From: an uncultured Verrucomicrobia subdivision 3 bacterium
GTDB lineage: Bacteria; Verrucomicrobiota; Verrucomicrobiia; Limisphaerales; UBA11358
DNA: 64,000 bases
Direction of reading: 5' to 3'
Assembly: GCA_903944085.1 (NCBI GenBank)
Contig: CAJAQO010000187.1
Span: 1-64,000 of the forward strand
A program made the position numbers and the translations under genes. Under the pieces are notes generated by a model, which saw only the letters and a program-made list of their open reading frames with translations, was not told the DNA's origin and made no database searches. This document shows positions 8,734 through 16,235 of this stretch, piece after piece (positions within the stretch are counted from its first letter, which is position 1; every line of letters starts with the position of its first letter).

Positions 8734-9734
8734 AACGAAATCAAAATGGTTCGGGCGTTGAGCACCGTGCCGGTCAAGTCGCGGTGCGTAATGGAATTGC
8801 GGGCGTGAACCGTCTGGCCGGGCGAGCCGTCGTCGAGAATGTCCACTTTCGTCTTGATGCTCATCGCGCCGTCCTGCACCAGCGCGTCGGCGTGCTGGCC
8901 GCGATGCACCACCGCGCGGGCCTTGATCATGCGCGCCAGCAGCGGCTGGCCGGGCGGCACGGATTCCGCCAGTTCCAGCGCTTCGTCGCCCGCTGCAAAA
9001 TCCGCCACCGCCTCGCGCAAAACCAAAATGTCCCGCCGTTCGCGGGTGAAAGCATCCAGCACCACCGGGTCGCCGTGTTTGAGTTGGACGCTGGCCACCC
9101 ACACTTCGCGCCAGACGGCGGCTTTCAAATTTGCCTGCCAGTTGCCAAGCGTTTCGTGCGCGGTGCGGAGCGTGAACCGGACAATGAAACCGGGCGTGAC
9201 GCCAGCGCTGGGCAATTCGGTGACATCGAGCGTGAGCGCTTCATCGGGCAAAACCAGCGCGGCCCACGGCTGCGCGAGACGCAGTTCGAGCTGGCCGCGG
9301 TCTTTGATGTAATCATGCTGGAGCGTGGCGGTGAGCAGGCCGAGGATGTCGGATTCGCCCAACGTGCGGACGCGGCGGGAAATTTTGATGGCGTCGGGAC
9401 CGGAGAAATTGGTTCCGACGCTCGGCGCGTTTGCGGCCAGCAGGTCGCAAATCTGCGCACGATTAAGAATCAGATTTTTGCCGAACGCCGGCGCGTCGCA
9501 CAGGCGGATGGCCGGCAGCGGCTGCGCGGACGTGAAGATTTGCGGCAAAAAAACGCCGTCGCCACTGACGGGCGCGACGGCGATTAATTGAAGTGGCGGC
9601 GCTTCGCCGGCACGGATGTTTAAAGGGAAGCCGCCGCCAAGGCAGGCCCACAGGAGCAACGGGCAGACGATTCGTGCCGACAAATTCCTCATCGGCGAGA
9701 AGCGGAAAAACTGAAATGGATTTTGGCAATTCAT
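8730..9734 (-). CDS. flgA: FlgA-type P-ring assembly chaperone
   Basis: Periplasmic chaperone for P-ring formation. The C-terminal half carries a SAF-type domain, with GDPVVLDAFTRERRDI, the stretch PPGQPLLARMIKARAVVHRG around residues 260-279, and a final DLTGTVLNARTILI. The N-terminal 200 residues are less conserved. The start at 9734 shares one base with the flgG stop (TGATG). An ATG at 9692 would put a typical signal peptide (MRNLSARIVCPLLLWACL) right at the N-terminus and is a strong alternative. Confidence 0.85.
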   Translation of the reverse strand: MNCQNPFQFFRFSPMRNLSARIVCPLLLWACLGGGFPLNIRAGEAPPLQLIAVAPVSGDGVFLPQIFTSAQPLPAIRLCDAPAFGKNLILNRAQICDLLAANAPSVGTNFSGPDAIKISRRVRTLGESDILGLLTATLQHDYIKDRGQLELRLAQPWAALVLPDEALTLDVTELPSAGVTPGFIVRFTLRTAHETLGNWQANLKAAVWREVWVASVQLKHGDPVVLDAFTRERRDILVLREAVADFAAGDEALELAESVPPGQPLLARMIKARAVVHRGQHADALVQDGAMSIKTKVDILDDGSPGQTVHARNSITHRDLTGTVLNARTILISL

Positions 9735-10516
9735 CAGCGCTGGAGGTTGTTGCTCTGCTGCATCATTTCGTCGGCGGCCTGCACCGCCTTGGAATTCACT
9801 TCATACGCGCGCTGCGCGAGGATGAGATTCACCATTTCCTGCACCACGCTCACGTTGGAAAGTTCGAGCGATCCCTGCTGCAATTCGCCAAAGCCGTTTT
9901 GCGCGGGGTCGCCGAGCTCGGGCGTGCCGGACGCGCTGGTTTCCTTGTAGAGATTATGGCCCACGGCATCCAGCCCGCCGGGGTTGATAAACCGCGCGAG
10001 CTGGATTTGAAAATTTGTGTTGCCGCTCGCCGTCGTGTAAGTCGCCGCGCCGCTCGCGGTGATGGTGATGCCCGTGGTGCCGGCGGGCACCGGTTGAAAA
10101 CCGCCCTGCACGGGATAGCCGTCGCTCGTGACCACGCGGCCCTGCGAATCTGTCTTGAACGAGCCATCGCGCGTATAGCTGAGCGTGCCGTCGGGCATCT
10201 GCACTTCAAAAAATCCATTGCCCTGGATCGCGATGTCGAGGTTGTTGCCGGTCTGGGTCAGATCGCCCTGCGTGAACAGTCGTTCCGTGGCCACCGGCGT
10301 TGAGCCTTGGCCGACCTGCAAGCTCGACGGCAACTGGTTGCCGCCGCCCTGCTGCGAGCCGGCTTCCCGCGTGTTCTGGTAAAGCAGATCCTGAAACTGC
10401 AGCTTGGTCATCTTGTAACCCGTCGTGTTCGTGTTGGCGAGGTTGTTGGAGATGACATCCAGGTTCATCTGCTGGGATTGCATGCCGGAGGCGGCGGAGT
10501 AAAGGGCGCGAAGCAT
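9734..10516 (-). CDS. flgG: flagellar distal rod protein FlgG
   Basis: Distal rod subunit. It begins MLRALYSAASGMQSQQMNLD followed by VISNNLANTNTTGYK, the hallmark N-terminal rod motif. LDIAIQGNGFFEVQMPDG lies near residue 100, and it ends with VVQEMVNLILAQRAYEVNSK, the C-terminal motif for coiled-coil packing. The 260 residues are exactly the family size. It follows flgF with 8 bases between them and couples to flgA through a 1-base stop/start overlap. Confidence 0.96.
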   Translation of the reverse strand: MLRALYSAASGMQSQQMNLDVISNNLANTNTTGYKMTKLQFQDLLYQNTREAGSQQGGGNQLPSSLQVGQGSTPVATERLFTQGDLTQTGNNLDIAIQGNGFFEVQMPDGTLSYTRDGSFKTDSQGRVVTSDGYPVQGGFQPVPAGTTGITITASGAATYTTASGNTNFQIQLARFINPGGLDAVGHNLYKETSASGTPELGDPAQNGFGELQQGSLELSNVSVVQEMVNLILAQRAYEVNSKAVQAADEMMQQSNNLQR

Positions 10517-10524
10517 AAATTAAT

Positions 10525-11271
10525 TCAGGTTGTGCCGCTGAGATCCGCGATGGATTTGGTCATGCGGTCGCTTTGCATCGTCATGACTTTCTGGTTCGTT
10601 TCGAACATGCGCATGGAAGTGATCAAGCTGCCCATCGCCATCATGGGCGAGGTGTTGGACGCTTCCACAAAACCCTGCCGCACGCTGGTGGTCGTGGAAG
10701 TTTGCGGCTGCGCCAGCGGGCTGTCCGCGCGGAAAAAACCGCCGCTCCCCATTGTCAGCGCCTGCTGGTTGGCGAATTCCGTGATGGCCAGCTTGCCTTT
10801 CGAGTCCGGCCCCTGGCTGACTTCGCCCTCGGGAGAAATGTTGATCGTCGCGGAATTATTTGGATCAAACGTCAACGAGCCGCCATCGCCCACGACCGGA
10901 TAACCCTGCTTGGTGGTGAGCTGACCCTGGGCATTGAGCTGAAACTCGCCGTCGCGCGTGTAGCCATTGGAACCGTCCGGCAATTGCACGGTGAAGAAAC
11001 CCGGCCCTTCGAGCGCCACATCCAGATTGCCGCCCGTGGTCTTGAGTTCGCCCTGCGAGAAATTGGTGCCGGTGCCGGCGAATGGAATCACGAAGTTTTT
11101 GCCCGCCGCGCCGGGCGTGGCGGCCGCCAGACCGGCTTGCACGGCGGAAAAGCTGATCACCTGCTGCCGCGCGCCGGGAATGGAGGCCCGGGAAAGATTC
11201 TGCGCCACCATATCCTGCCAGCGCTCGGTGGCGTTCATGGCGGCGGCAGCGGAATAGAGACTGACATCCAT
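10525..11271 (-). CDS. flgF: FlgF-type proximal rod protein
   Basis: Rod protein of the FlgF/FlgG family. The ATG at 11271 is chosen because it starts the rod motif MDVSLYSAAAAMNATERW; a GTG 30 bases earlier falls inside the predicted promoter. LDVALEGPGFFTVQLPDG and the C-terminal MRMFETNQKVMTMQSDRM support a rod protein. The usual NNLANxNTxGY motif is degenerate here (QNLSRASIPGARQQ), which separates it from FlgG. It heads the flg run and directly follows a sigma-54-like promoter. FlgF rather than FlgG is inferred from this divergence and its place before flgG. Confidence 0.85.
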   Translation of the reverse strand: MDVSLYSAAAAMNATERWQDMVAQNLSRASIPGARQQVISFSAVQAGLAAATPGAAGKNFVIPFAGTGTNFSQGELKTTGGNLDVALEGPGFFTVQLPDGSNGYTRDGEFQLNAQGQLTTKQGYPVVGDGGSLTFDPNNSATINISPEGEVSQGPDSKGKLAITEFANQQALTMGSGGFFRADSPLAQPQTSTTTSVRQGFVEASNTSPMMAMGSLITSMRMFETNQKVMTMQSDRMTKSIADLSGTT

Positions 11272-11284
11272 ACGCCAGACGAAT

Positions 11285-11300
11285 AGCAACGACTGTGCCA
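11285..11300 (-). promoter_or_regulatory. sigma-54-type -24/-12 promoter before flgF
   Basis: On the minus strand TGGCACAGTCGTTGCT matches the RpoN consensus (TGGCAC, 5 bases, TTGCW). The expected start of transcription is about 12 bases past the GC, near 11274, only about 3 bases before the flgF ATG. The mRNA would therefore be almost leaderless, or flgF is translated from another start. Flagellar rod and hook genes are classical RpoN targets. Confidence 0.6.
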
Positions 11301-11374
11301 CCGTGAAATTCCCTTGATTTTACAAGGGTTTGAACCGGCGAAGGGAAAATGTTACCGGCGCAAAAGCGGAGCCA

Positions 11375-11989
11375 CTAGGCAAGTTTGTCGTCGTGCCGCC
11401 ACGGCTGTTCCGCCCGGCCGGCGCGGAAAACGAACAGCAAGGCACCCAGCGCGCCCAAAGCCAGCGAACTTGGTTCGGGTGTCGTTGTCGGCGTGATCGA
11501 AATGCCGGTAATGCCATACACGGAACCAACATCAGCGTTGGCTGTGGCATTGAACAGCGTCGTGGCATCCGTGGCGGTGGTCAGAAAATCATATTCATAC
11601 CATCCCTCAGCGCGGACGGCGACGCTGCTATTGCCAAAATGGACATTGTAATCCAAATAACCGGGAGTCTGTGGATCATAACCTGCAAATCCCCAAAAAT
11701 TGACATCATAAATCGTTCCCGGAGTGGTGGCGACCAACTGGCTTAAACCAAGATAGGTTTCATAACCAACATTCTGGCCGGCATAATAATTGAAGTTACT
11801 ATTGGGTCCGCCGTTTTGAATCCATGGCCCGCCGGGAGGTGCCAAGATATTATCGTAGATGACAGTCCAATCGTTGAAACTGCCGCCGCCGTCGGCAAAG
11901 CTGCCGTTGAGGATCAAGTTGCTTTGAGCCACCGCCGAAGTCATCCCCAGCAATGTAATCATCATCCCCGATAAGATCTCAGTTTTCAT
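11375..11989 (-). CDS. PEP-CTERM sorting-signal protein, secreted
   Basis: Small exported protein of unknown function. It has a signal peptide (residues 1-22, ending SAVAQ) and an N-terminal SNLILNGSFADGGG start typical of extracellular beta-sandwich proteins. The C-terminal tag TPEPSSLALGALGALLFVF plus Arg matches the PEP-CTERM signal, which sends proteins to an exosortase for sorting to the surface or exopolysaccharide. About 12 residues follow the Arg cluster, slightly more than usual. It sits between the motor and rod operons on the same strand, with about 80-100 bases on each side, so it is probably a separate transcript. Confidence 0.85.
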   Translation of the reverse strand: MKTEILSGMMITLLGMTSAVAQSNLILNGSFADGGGSFNDWTVIYDNILAPPGGPWIQNGGPNSNFNYYAGQNVGYETYLGLSQLVATTPGTIYDVNFWGFAGYDPQTPGYLDYNVHFGNSSVAVRAEGWYEYDFLTTATDATTLFNATANADVGSVYGITGISITPTTTPEPSSLALGALGALLFVFRAGRAEQPWRHDDKLA

Positions 11990-12068
11990 AGTGAGCCTTT
12001 CTACCAGACGACACTAATCCTCCGCCAAAAAATGGCAAGAGAAACTTTTGGGCGGAAACGCGCGGCGG

Positions 12069-12410
12069 TTAGGCGGCGGGTGCCGGCTCGTCATACACGC
12101 AGGCAAGGTCCATGATCTGGCCGCAGGTGCATTGGATGCGCAGATGCGTCACGCGGTTGCCGTCGCGCTGGACAGTCACGCGCGGCTCGCAGGTTTTTTT
12201 CTCGGCCCCGTTGGCGCCGTGCAGCGCGGCCGGCCGCAGCGGTTCGAGGGATTGAAACGCGGACGAGTTGACCACGCCGCCGGCTTTCTCGCCGGCTTTG
12301 CCATTGGCCTGGCCGTGACTGTTGAGCACGGCCACGCGGAACTCACGCGCGACGGGCGGCGCGGGCGCGGCGGTGAGCGGCACAAAAGAGTCGGAAGGCT
12401 GCGAGGTCAT
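12069..12410 (-). CDS. unknown small protein coupled to motB
   Basis: 113 residues, not recognised. The first 50 residues are Pro/Ala-rich and probably disordered. The C-terminal part (VTVQRDGNRVTHLRIQCTCG then QIMDLACVYDEP) is compact with a C-x-C and a third Cys, possibly a metal or redox site. The start at 12410 is set by a 4-base ATGA overlap with the motB stop, which makes it a real coupled gene; the open frame further upstream is a shadow of motB. Its place after fliA-motA-motB suggests a motility role, but nothing in the sequence proves that. Confidence 0.7.
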   Translation of the reverse strand: MTSQPSDSFVPLTAAPAPPVAREFRVAVLNSHGQANGKAGEKAGGVVNSSAFQSLEPLRPAALHGANGAEKKTCEPRVTVQRDGNRVTHLRIQCTCGQIMDLACVYDEPAPAA

Positions 12411-13177
12411 TGGGCAATGTCGGAAGAAATGGCCTCCGGCAGATTGTTGATAGTGTCCTTGATCTTGACGAGCACGGTGACGCGGCGATTGGCCTCGTCG
12501 GCGGGCACGGTGTCGGGCATCGGCACGGTGTCGGCAAACCCGGAGACTTTGCAGATCTGCGCGGTGTCCACGCCGCCTTCGATGATCTTGCGGCGGGCGG
12601 CGTTGGCGCGCTCGGTGGAGAGTTCCCATTTGTGCAGCGCCTCGCGCGCGGCCACGGCGGCGGTGCCGGTGTGGCCTTCCAACTCGATGCGGAAATGTGT
12701 GTAGCGCGCAATCTCCCAAGCCAGCGTGTTGAACACCCACGCGCCGTAATCGGTGAACACGTCGGTGTCGGGATTAAAAATGGGTTTCTGCGAGCGGTCA
12801 AAAACATTGATGCTCAAGCCCTCGGTGGTCACATCAATTTTCACCGGCGCCTGGCCGGTTTCCTGGTCCTTGAAAAGTTTGGCGAGGTCTTCGCTCAAAT
12901 GGTGCATGGCTTCCATTTCGATGGCAGAGATGGAGGAGAATTTCCCCTGCTGCTTGTAAGTGCTGGAGGCATCCTTGTTCGGAATGACGCCGGTGGACTC
13001 CTTGGTGACAGAGGAAAAAGGATTGCGGAAGGCGCGCTCGACGGCGTCCTTAATTTTCTGGTCCTGCGACGTCAGCCACAGGCACAGGAACAAGGCCATC
13101 ATCGCCGTGACGAAATCCGCGTAGGCGACTTTCCACGAACCGCCGCTGTGTCCGCCGTCATGTTTTTTTTTAGCCAT
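12407..13177 (-). CDS. motB: MotB flagellar stator protein
   Basis: Peptidoglycan-anchored stator subunit that with MotA conducts ions to turn the rotor. It has a basic tail, then one transmembrane helix with WKVAYADFVTAMMALFLCLW, where the Asp (residue 21) is the ion-binding residue. The OmpA/MotB peptidoglycan-binding domain follows from about residue 150, with IELEGHTGT, LSTERANAARRKI, VSGFADTVP and ADEANRRVTV. The 256 residues are typical. It is 9 bases after motA. Confidence 0.95.
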   Translation of the reverse strand: MAKKKHDGGHSGGSWKVAYADFVTAMMALFLCLWLTSQDQKIKDAVERAFRNPFSSVTKESTGVIPNKDASSTYKQQGKFSSISAIEMEAMHHLSEDLAKLFKDQETGQAPVKIDVTTEGLSINVFDRSQKPIFNPDTDVFTDYGAWVFNTLAWEIARYTHFRIELEGHTGTAAVAAREALHKWELSTERANAARRKIIEGGVDTAQICKVSGFADTVPMPDTVPADEANRRVTVLVKIKDTINNLPEAISSDIAQ

Positions 13178-13186
13178 GACGGGAAA

Positions 13187-14056
13187 TCATTTGCCAGCTT
13201 TCATGGCCTTGAACATCTGCTCCAACTCCTCGAGCGAGGGCCGGAATTCGCTGGCCAAACCGCGCCGGCCCAATTCTACGGCGGTGACCGGGGCCATGCC
13301 GTTGGCAAAGCCCGTGACGCAGGCCGCGATGCAACGGGTGAAATCCAGTTCCGATTCGCCGACAAACTCAAGATTGGTTGCCAGCGGTCCCATGAAACCG
13401 TAGGCCAGCAAAATGCCGAGAAACGTGCCGACGAGCGCGGCGGCCACATGCGTGCCGATGTCTTCCACCGCGCCGCCGATGGATGCCATCGTGATCACAA
13501 TGCCCAAAACGGCGGCGACGATGCCGAAGCCCGGCATCGAGTCGCCCGTCTTTTGCAGCACGGAAACCGGCGCGTGATGCTCGGTCTCGAGCCGGTCAAT
13601 TTCTGCATCCAGCAGCAGCCGAAGCTGGTCGGGCTTGATCTTGCCGTCAATGATCGGCCGCAGCGCGCCGCACAGAAATTCGACCGCGTGCTGGTTGTTG
13701 GAGAAGCGGGGATATTTTTTGAACACGGAACTTTTCTGCGGATCCAAAACGTGTTCTTCCAGTGCGATCATGCCGTTGCGGCGGCCGAGCAGAAACAGTT
13801 CGTAAAGCACTTTCAGCAAATCCTCGTAAGAAGCGCGGTTGTGCGGTGCGCCCTTGAGGCAATTGCCCAAGCCCTTGACAATGTCCATCAGCACTTTTTT
13901 CGGCGACATGATGATGAGCGATCCCGCCGCGCCGCCGGCGATGATCAGCACTTCGTTCACAAACGCATCGAGCAGCACTTTCATGTGCCCGCCTTCCATC
14001 ACGAAGCCGCCGAAAACACAGACGAACACCGTGGCCACGCCGATGAGAATGATCAT
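13187..14056 (-). CDS. motA: MotA flagellar stator protein
   Basis: Ion-channel subunit of the stator, an inner-membrane protein with four transmembrane helices (about residues 2-20, 32-50, 170-190 and 200-220). Family features are the charged cytoplasmic loop with LFLLGRRNGMIALEEHV around residues 88-104 and GDSMPGFGIVAAVLGIVITM starting the second helix pair. The start overlaps the fliA stop by 4 bases (ATGA), so the stator is translationally coupled to the flagellar sigma factor. The coupling ion is not clear from the sequence. Confidence 0.95.
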   Translation of the reverse strand: MIILIGVATVFVCVFGGFVMEGGHMKVLLDAFVNEVLIIAGGAAGSLIIMSPKKVLMDIVKGLGNCLKGAPHNRASYEDLLKVLYELFLLGRRNGMIALEEHVLDPQKSSVFKKYPRFSNNQHAVEFLCGALRPIIDGKIKPDQLRLLLDAEIDRLETEHHAPVSVLQKTGDSMPGFGIVAAVLGIVITMASIGGAVEDIGTHVAAALVGTFLGILLAYGFMGPLATNLEFVGESELDFTRCIAACVTGFANGMAPVTAVELGRRGLASEFRPSLEELEQMFKAMKAGK

Positions 14057-14904
14057 GCTGGCCTGCTGGTTGTGGCCTGCTGGGACAGGCCGGATTCAAA
14101 GCGTTGCAGATAGGAGCGGATGGCCAGGATGGCCTGCGCGTGAATCTGGCAGATGCGGGATTCGGTGAGATTGAACACCTCGGCGATTTCGCGGAGGTGC
14201 ATGTCTTCAATGTAATAAAGCGCGAGCACTTTGCGCTGCATTTCCGGCAGTTCCTTCAGCCGCGCGAAAATCACCTGCTTGAGTTCGTTGTTGGAAACTT
14301 TTTCCAGCGGCCCTTCGCTCGTGTGGTCGGCGATCACTTCGTAAAGCGGGCCACTGTCGCCGTCGTCGGAAGAATTCACCGCGTCCAGACAGACAAAGGC
14401 GGCGGGCCGGACTTCATCCAGCAGCTCTTCATATTCTGTCACTGACATGTTCATGGCCTTGGCCATCTGCGCCTCGTTCGGCGTCTTGCCCAATTTTTGT
14501 TCCAGCTCGCCCAGCACGGTTTTGATCCGCCGCGCTTTTTCGTGAATGGTCCGCGGCACCCAGTCCATGCGGCGCAGTTCGTCCAGCATGGCGCCGCGCA
14601 CACGCACGCGCGCGTAAGTTTCAAACGAAGTGCCGCAGGCGGGATTGTAATTGCGCAGCGCCTGCAGCAAACCGATCAAGCCGACGCTGTAAAGATCATC
14701 GTGGTCCACATGTTCCGGCAAAGTCATGGCCAGCCGGCCCATGACGGCGGACACGAGCGGCAGATATTTTTGGACGAGCGCATTCTCGGTGTCAGCGTTG
14801 GTGGCGGTGGTCTGCTGATGGTAGCGCTGCCACAGTTCCTGCGCCATCATGCCGGAGGGGATCGGCGCGGCGGTTTCCACGGGGGCGGCGGTCAAGGTGC
14901 TCAT
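14053..14904 (-). CDS. fliA: flagellar sigma factor FliA (sigma-28)
   Basis: RNA polymerase sigma factor for late flagellar genes. Region 2 contains ENALVQKYLPLVSAVMGRL, DHDDLYSVGLIGLLQALRNY and TYARVRVRGAMLDELRRMD, which is characteristic of FliA/WhiG sigma factors. Region 3 has GKTPNEAQMAKAMNM, and region 4 ends in a helix-turn-helix with LREIAEVFNLTESRICQIHA. The 283 residues are slightly longer than enterobacterial FliA. It is coupled by 4-base overlaps both to the small membrane protein before it and to motA after it. No anti-sigma factor FlgM is recognisable in the window. Confidence 0.94.
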   Translation of the reverse strand: MSTLTAAPVETAAPIPSGMMAQELWQRYHQQTTATNADTENALVQKYLPLVSAVMGRLAMTLPEHVDHDDLYSVGLIGLLQALRNYNPACGTSFETYARVRVRGAMLDELRRMDWVPRTIHEKARRIKTVLGELEQKLGKTPNEAQMAKAMNMSVTEYEELLDEVRPAAFVCLDAVNSSDDGDSGPLYEVIADHTSEGPLEKVSNNELKQVIFARLKELPEMQRKVLALYYIEDMHLREIAEVFNLTESRICQIHAQAILAIRSYLQRFESGLSQQATTSRPA

Positions 14905-15140
14905 ACTTTAGCGGTCGTTTTGGTTTCGGACGCTTGGGCGCGGGCGCGGCGCTGTTGCTCCAGGGCGTCGGTCAGGCCGGTGAGCCACATCTGGCCGCAC
15001 CAGCGGGCTAGCACGCCGCCCACCAAGGCAGTCACACAGGCGTGCCAGAACAGCGTGGCCCCGGTGCAATCCCCGGCCAGGCTGCTGCCCGCGCCGAGAA
15101 CAAATCCCGCCATCGCTCCAAGAATCATCATTGACTTCAT
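14901..15140 (-). CDS. small membrane protein before fliA, function unknown
   Basis: 79 residues. Two hydrophobic segments at about residues 3-21 and 30-52 (LFWHACVTALVGGVLARWCG) are followed by a charged Arg/Ala/Gln C-terminus predicted in the cytoplasm. It starts after a clear gap and overlaps the fliA start by 4 bases (ATGA), so it is probably a true gene of the flhF-fliA-mot transcript. No family is recognised. A role in placing or assembling the export gate or stator is only a guess from position. Confidence 0.65.
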   Translation of the reverse strand: MKSMMILGAMAGFVLGAGSSLAGDCTGATLFWHACVTALVGGVLARWCGQMWLTGLTDALEQQRRARAQASETKTTAKV

Positions 15141-15214
15141 ACTCGTGAACCTTGTTTAGCAAAACCTTTGCCAGCCGTTTTGGGAAGTGAGGCGACCCGC
15201 AGAATCGCCAATGT

Positions 15215-16228
15215 TCACCGCAGATTTTTGTGCGGGAATAAAAGTGAGGACGCCGCGCGGTGAAATTCACCGGGAATTTTTTGCCCCCCGGCCAGCCAGC
15301 CCAACGAGCAATTTGTGCCCAACACAAAATTCCACAATTTCACGCGGCGATGCTCCTCGTCGAGGTGCGTGAAAATCAAATCCTCCGGCATCAGCGGCGC
15401 AAACACGTTGAACTGTTCGAACAGCAGCGTCGTTTCGTAGGCGGCGTTGAGCACCAGATGAATGTGCGGCGCGGGCAGCGACGACAACTGTTCCCGCAGC
15501 GCCTTCATGCCCGCGGCGCTGTGACCGTCCACGCCGGGCAAATCCACCAGCAATAATTCTTCGCCGCCGTCGGCGCCGTTCCAAAATCGTTCCGCCGGCA
15601 CGCCGATCATTTCGCAGTGCAGCGAAAGAAATTCCGCCGTGTTCGCGGTCTCGCCATCCAGCCGCCAGACCCGCGCGCGATGCTCGCCGCGCAGCACGGC
15701 GGACGTCAGCCATTTGCAAAGCGCCGTGGTTTTGCCCGAACCGGGCGGGCCGATGAAAACGTGCGGCCGACCGGTGCCATCTTCTTCGTGGCGCGGCGGA
15801 CGCCAGAACGTGGCCAGCGTGTCGCGCACCGCCGACCATTCGGCGATGGGCATTTCCGGCGGCTTCGGGCCATGCATCGTGCGCAGTTTTAATTCCAGCC
15901 GGTCGGAAAATTCCGGCAGCAGGCCCAGCGATTCCAGCCACGCAATGCTGCGCCAACGGTGCGCCGCGCGCGGCGGCGGCAATTCCATTTCCTCCTCGAA
16001 TTTTTCACCGAACGGCACATACGCATCCACGCCCGCCGGCACCGCATGCCGCGGTTTTTCCGGCACGCACGCCGTCACCTCGATCTGGCCGGCGCGCTGC
16101 AGCAGCCGCGCCAAACCGCTGGCCGGCAGCTTGCGCACGCTCGTGATGACCGCTTCCGGCCCGAGATTTTTCTGCACGAGCTGGACAGCGTCCTCGGCGT
16201 TTTCAGCGATGAAGGAAGAGGATTTCAT
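15215..16228 (-). CDS. flhF: flagellar GTPase FlhF (SRP-like)
   Basis: SRP-type GTPase that sets flagellar number and placement, usually at the pole. It begins MKSSSFIAENAEDAVQLVQK followed by NLGPEAVITSVRKL, the usual FlhF start. The G1 P-loop GPPGSGKTTALCKWL is at about residues 158-172, the G3-like VDLPGVDGHS at about 228-237, and IFTHLDEEHRRVKLWNF near 290 matches the TKLDE-type G4 region. At 337 residues it has a shorter basic middle than many homologues. It follows flhA by 6 bases. FlhG, its usual partner, is not in the window. Confidence 0.9.
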   Translation of the reverse strand: MKSSSFIAENAEDAVQLVQKNLGPEAVITSVRKLPASGLARLLQRAGQIEVTACVPEKPRHAVPAGVDAYVPFGEKFEEEMELPPPRAAHRWRSIAWLESLGLLPEFSDRLELKLRTMHGPKPPEMPIAEWSAVRDTLATFWRPPRHEEDGTGRPHVFIGPPGSGKTTALCKWLTSAVLRGEHRARVWRLDGETANTAEFLSLHCEMIGVPAERFWNGADGGEELLLVDLPGVDGHSAAGMKALREQLSSLPAPHIHLVLNAAYETTLLFEQFNVFAPLMPEDLIFTHLDEEHRRVKLWNFVLGTNCSLGWLAGGQKIPGEFHRAASSLLFPHKNLR

Positions 16229-16235
16229 TTACGAA

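Noticed and set aside
12410-14113. Plus-strand open frame of 567 codons opposite motB and motA
   Set aside because: Both stator genes are complete and convincing on the other strand; the frame is a composition artefact.
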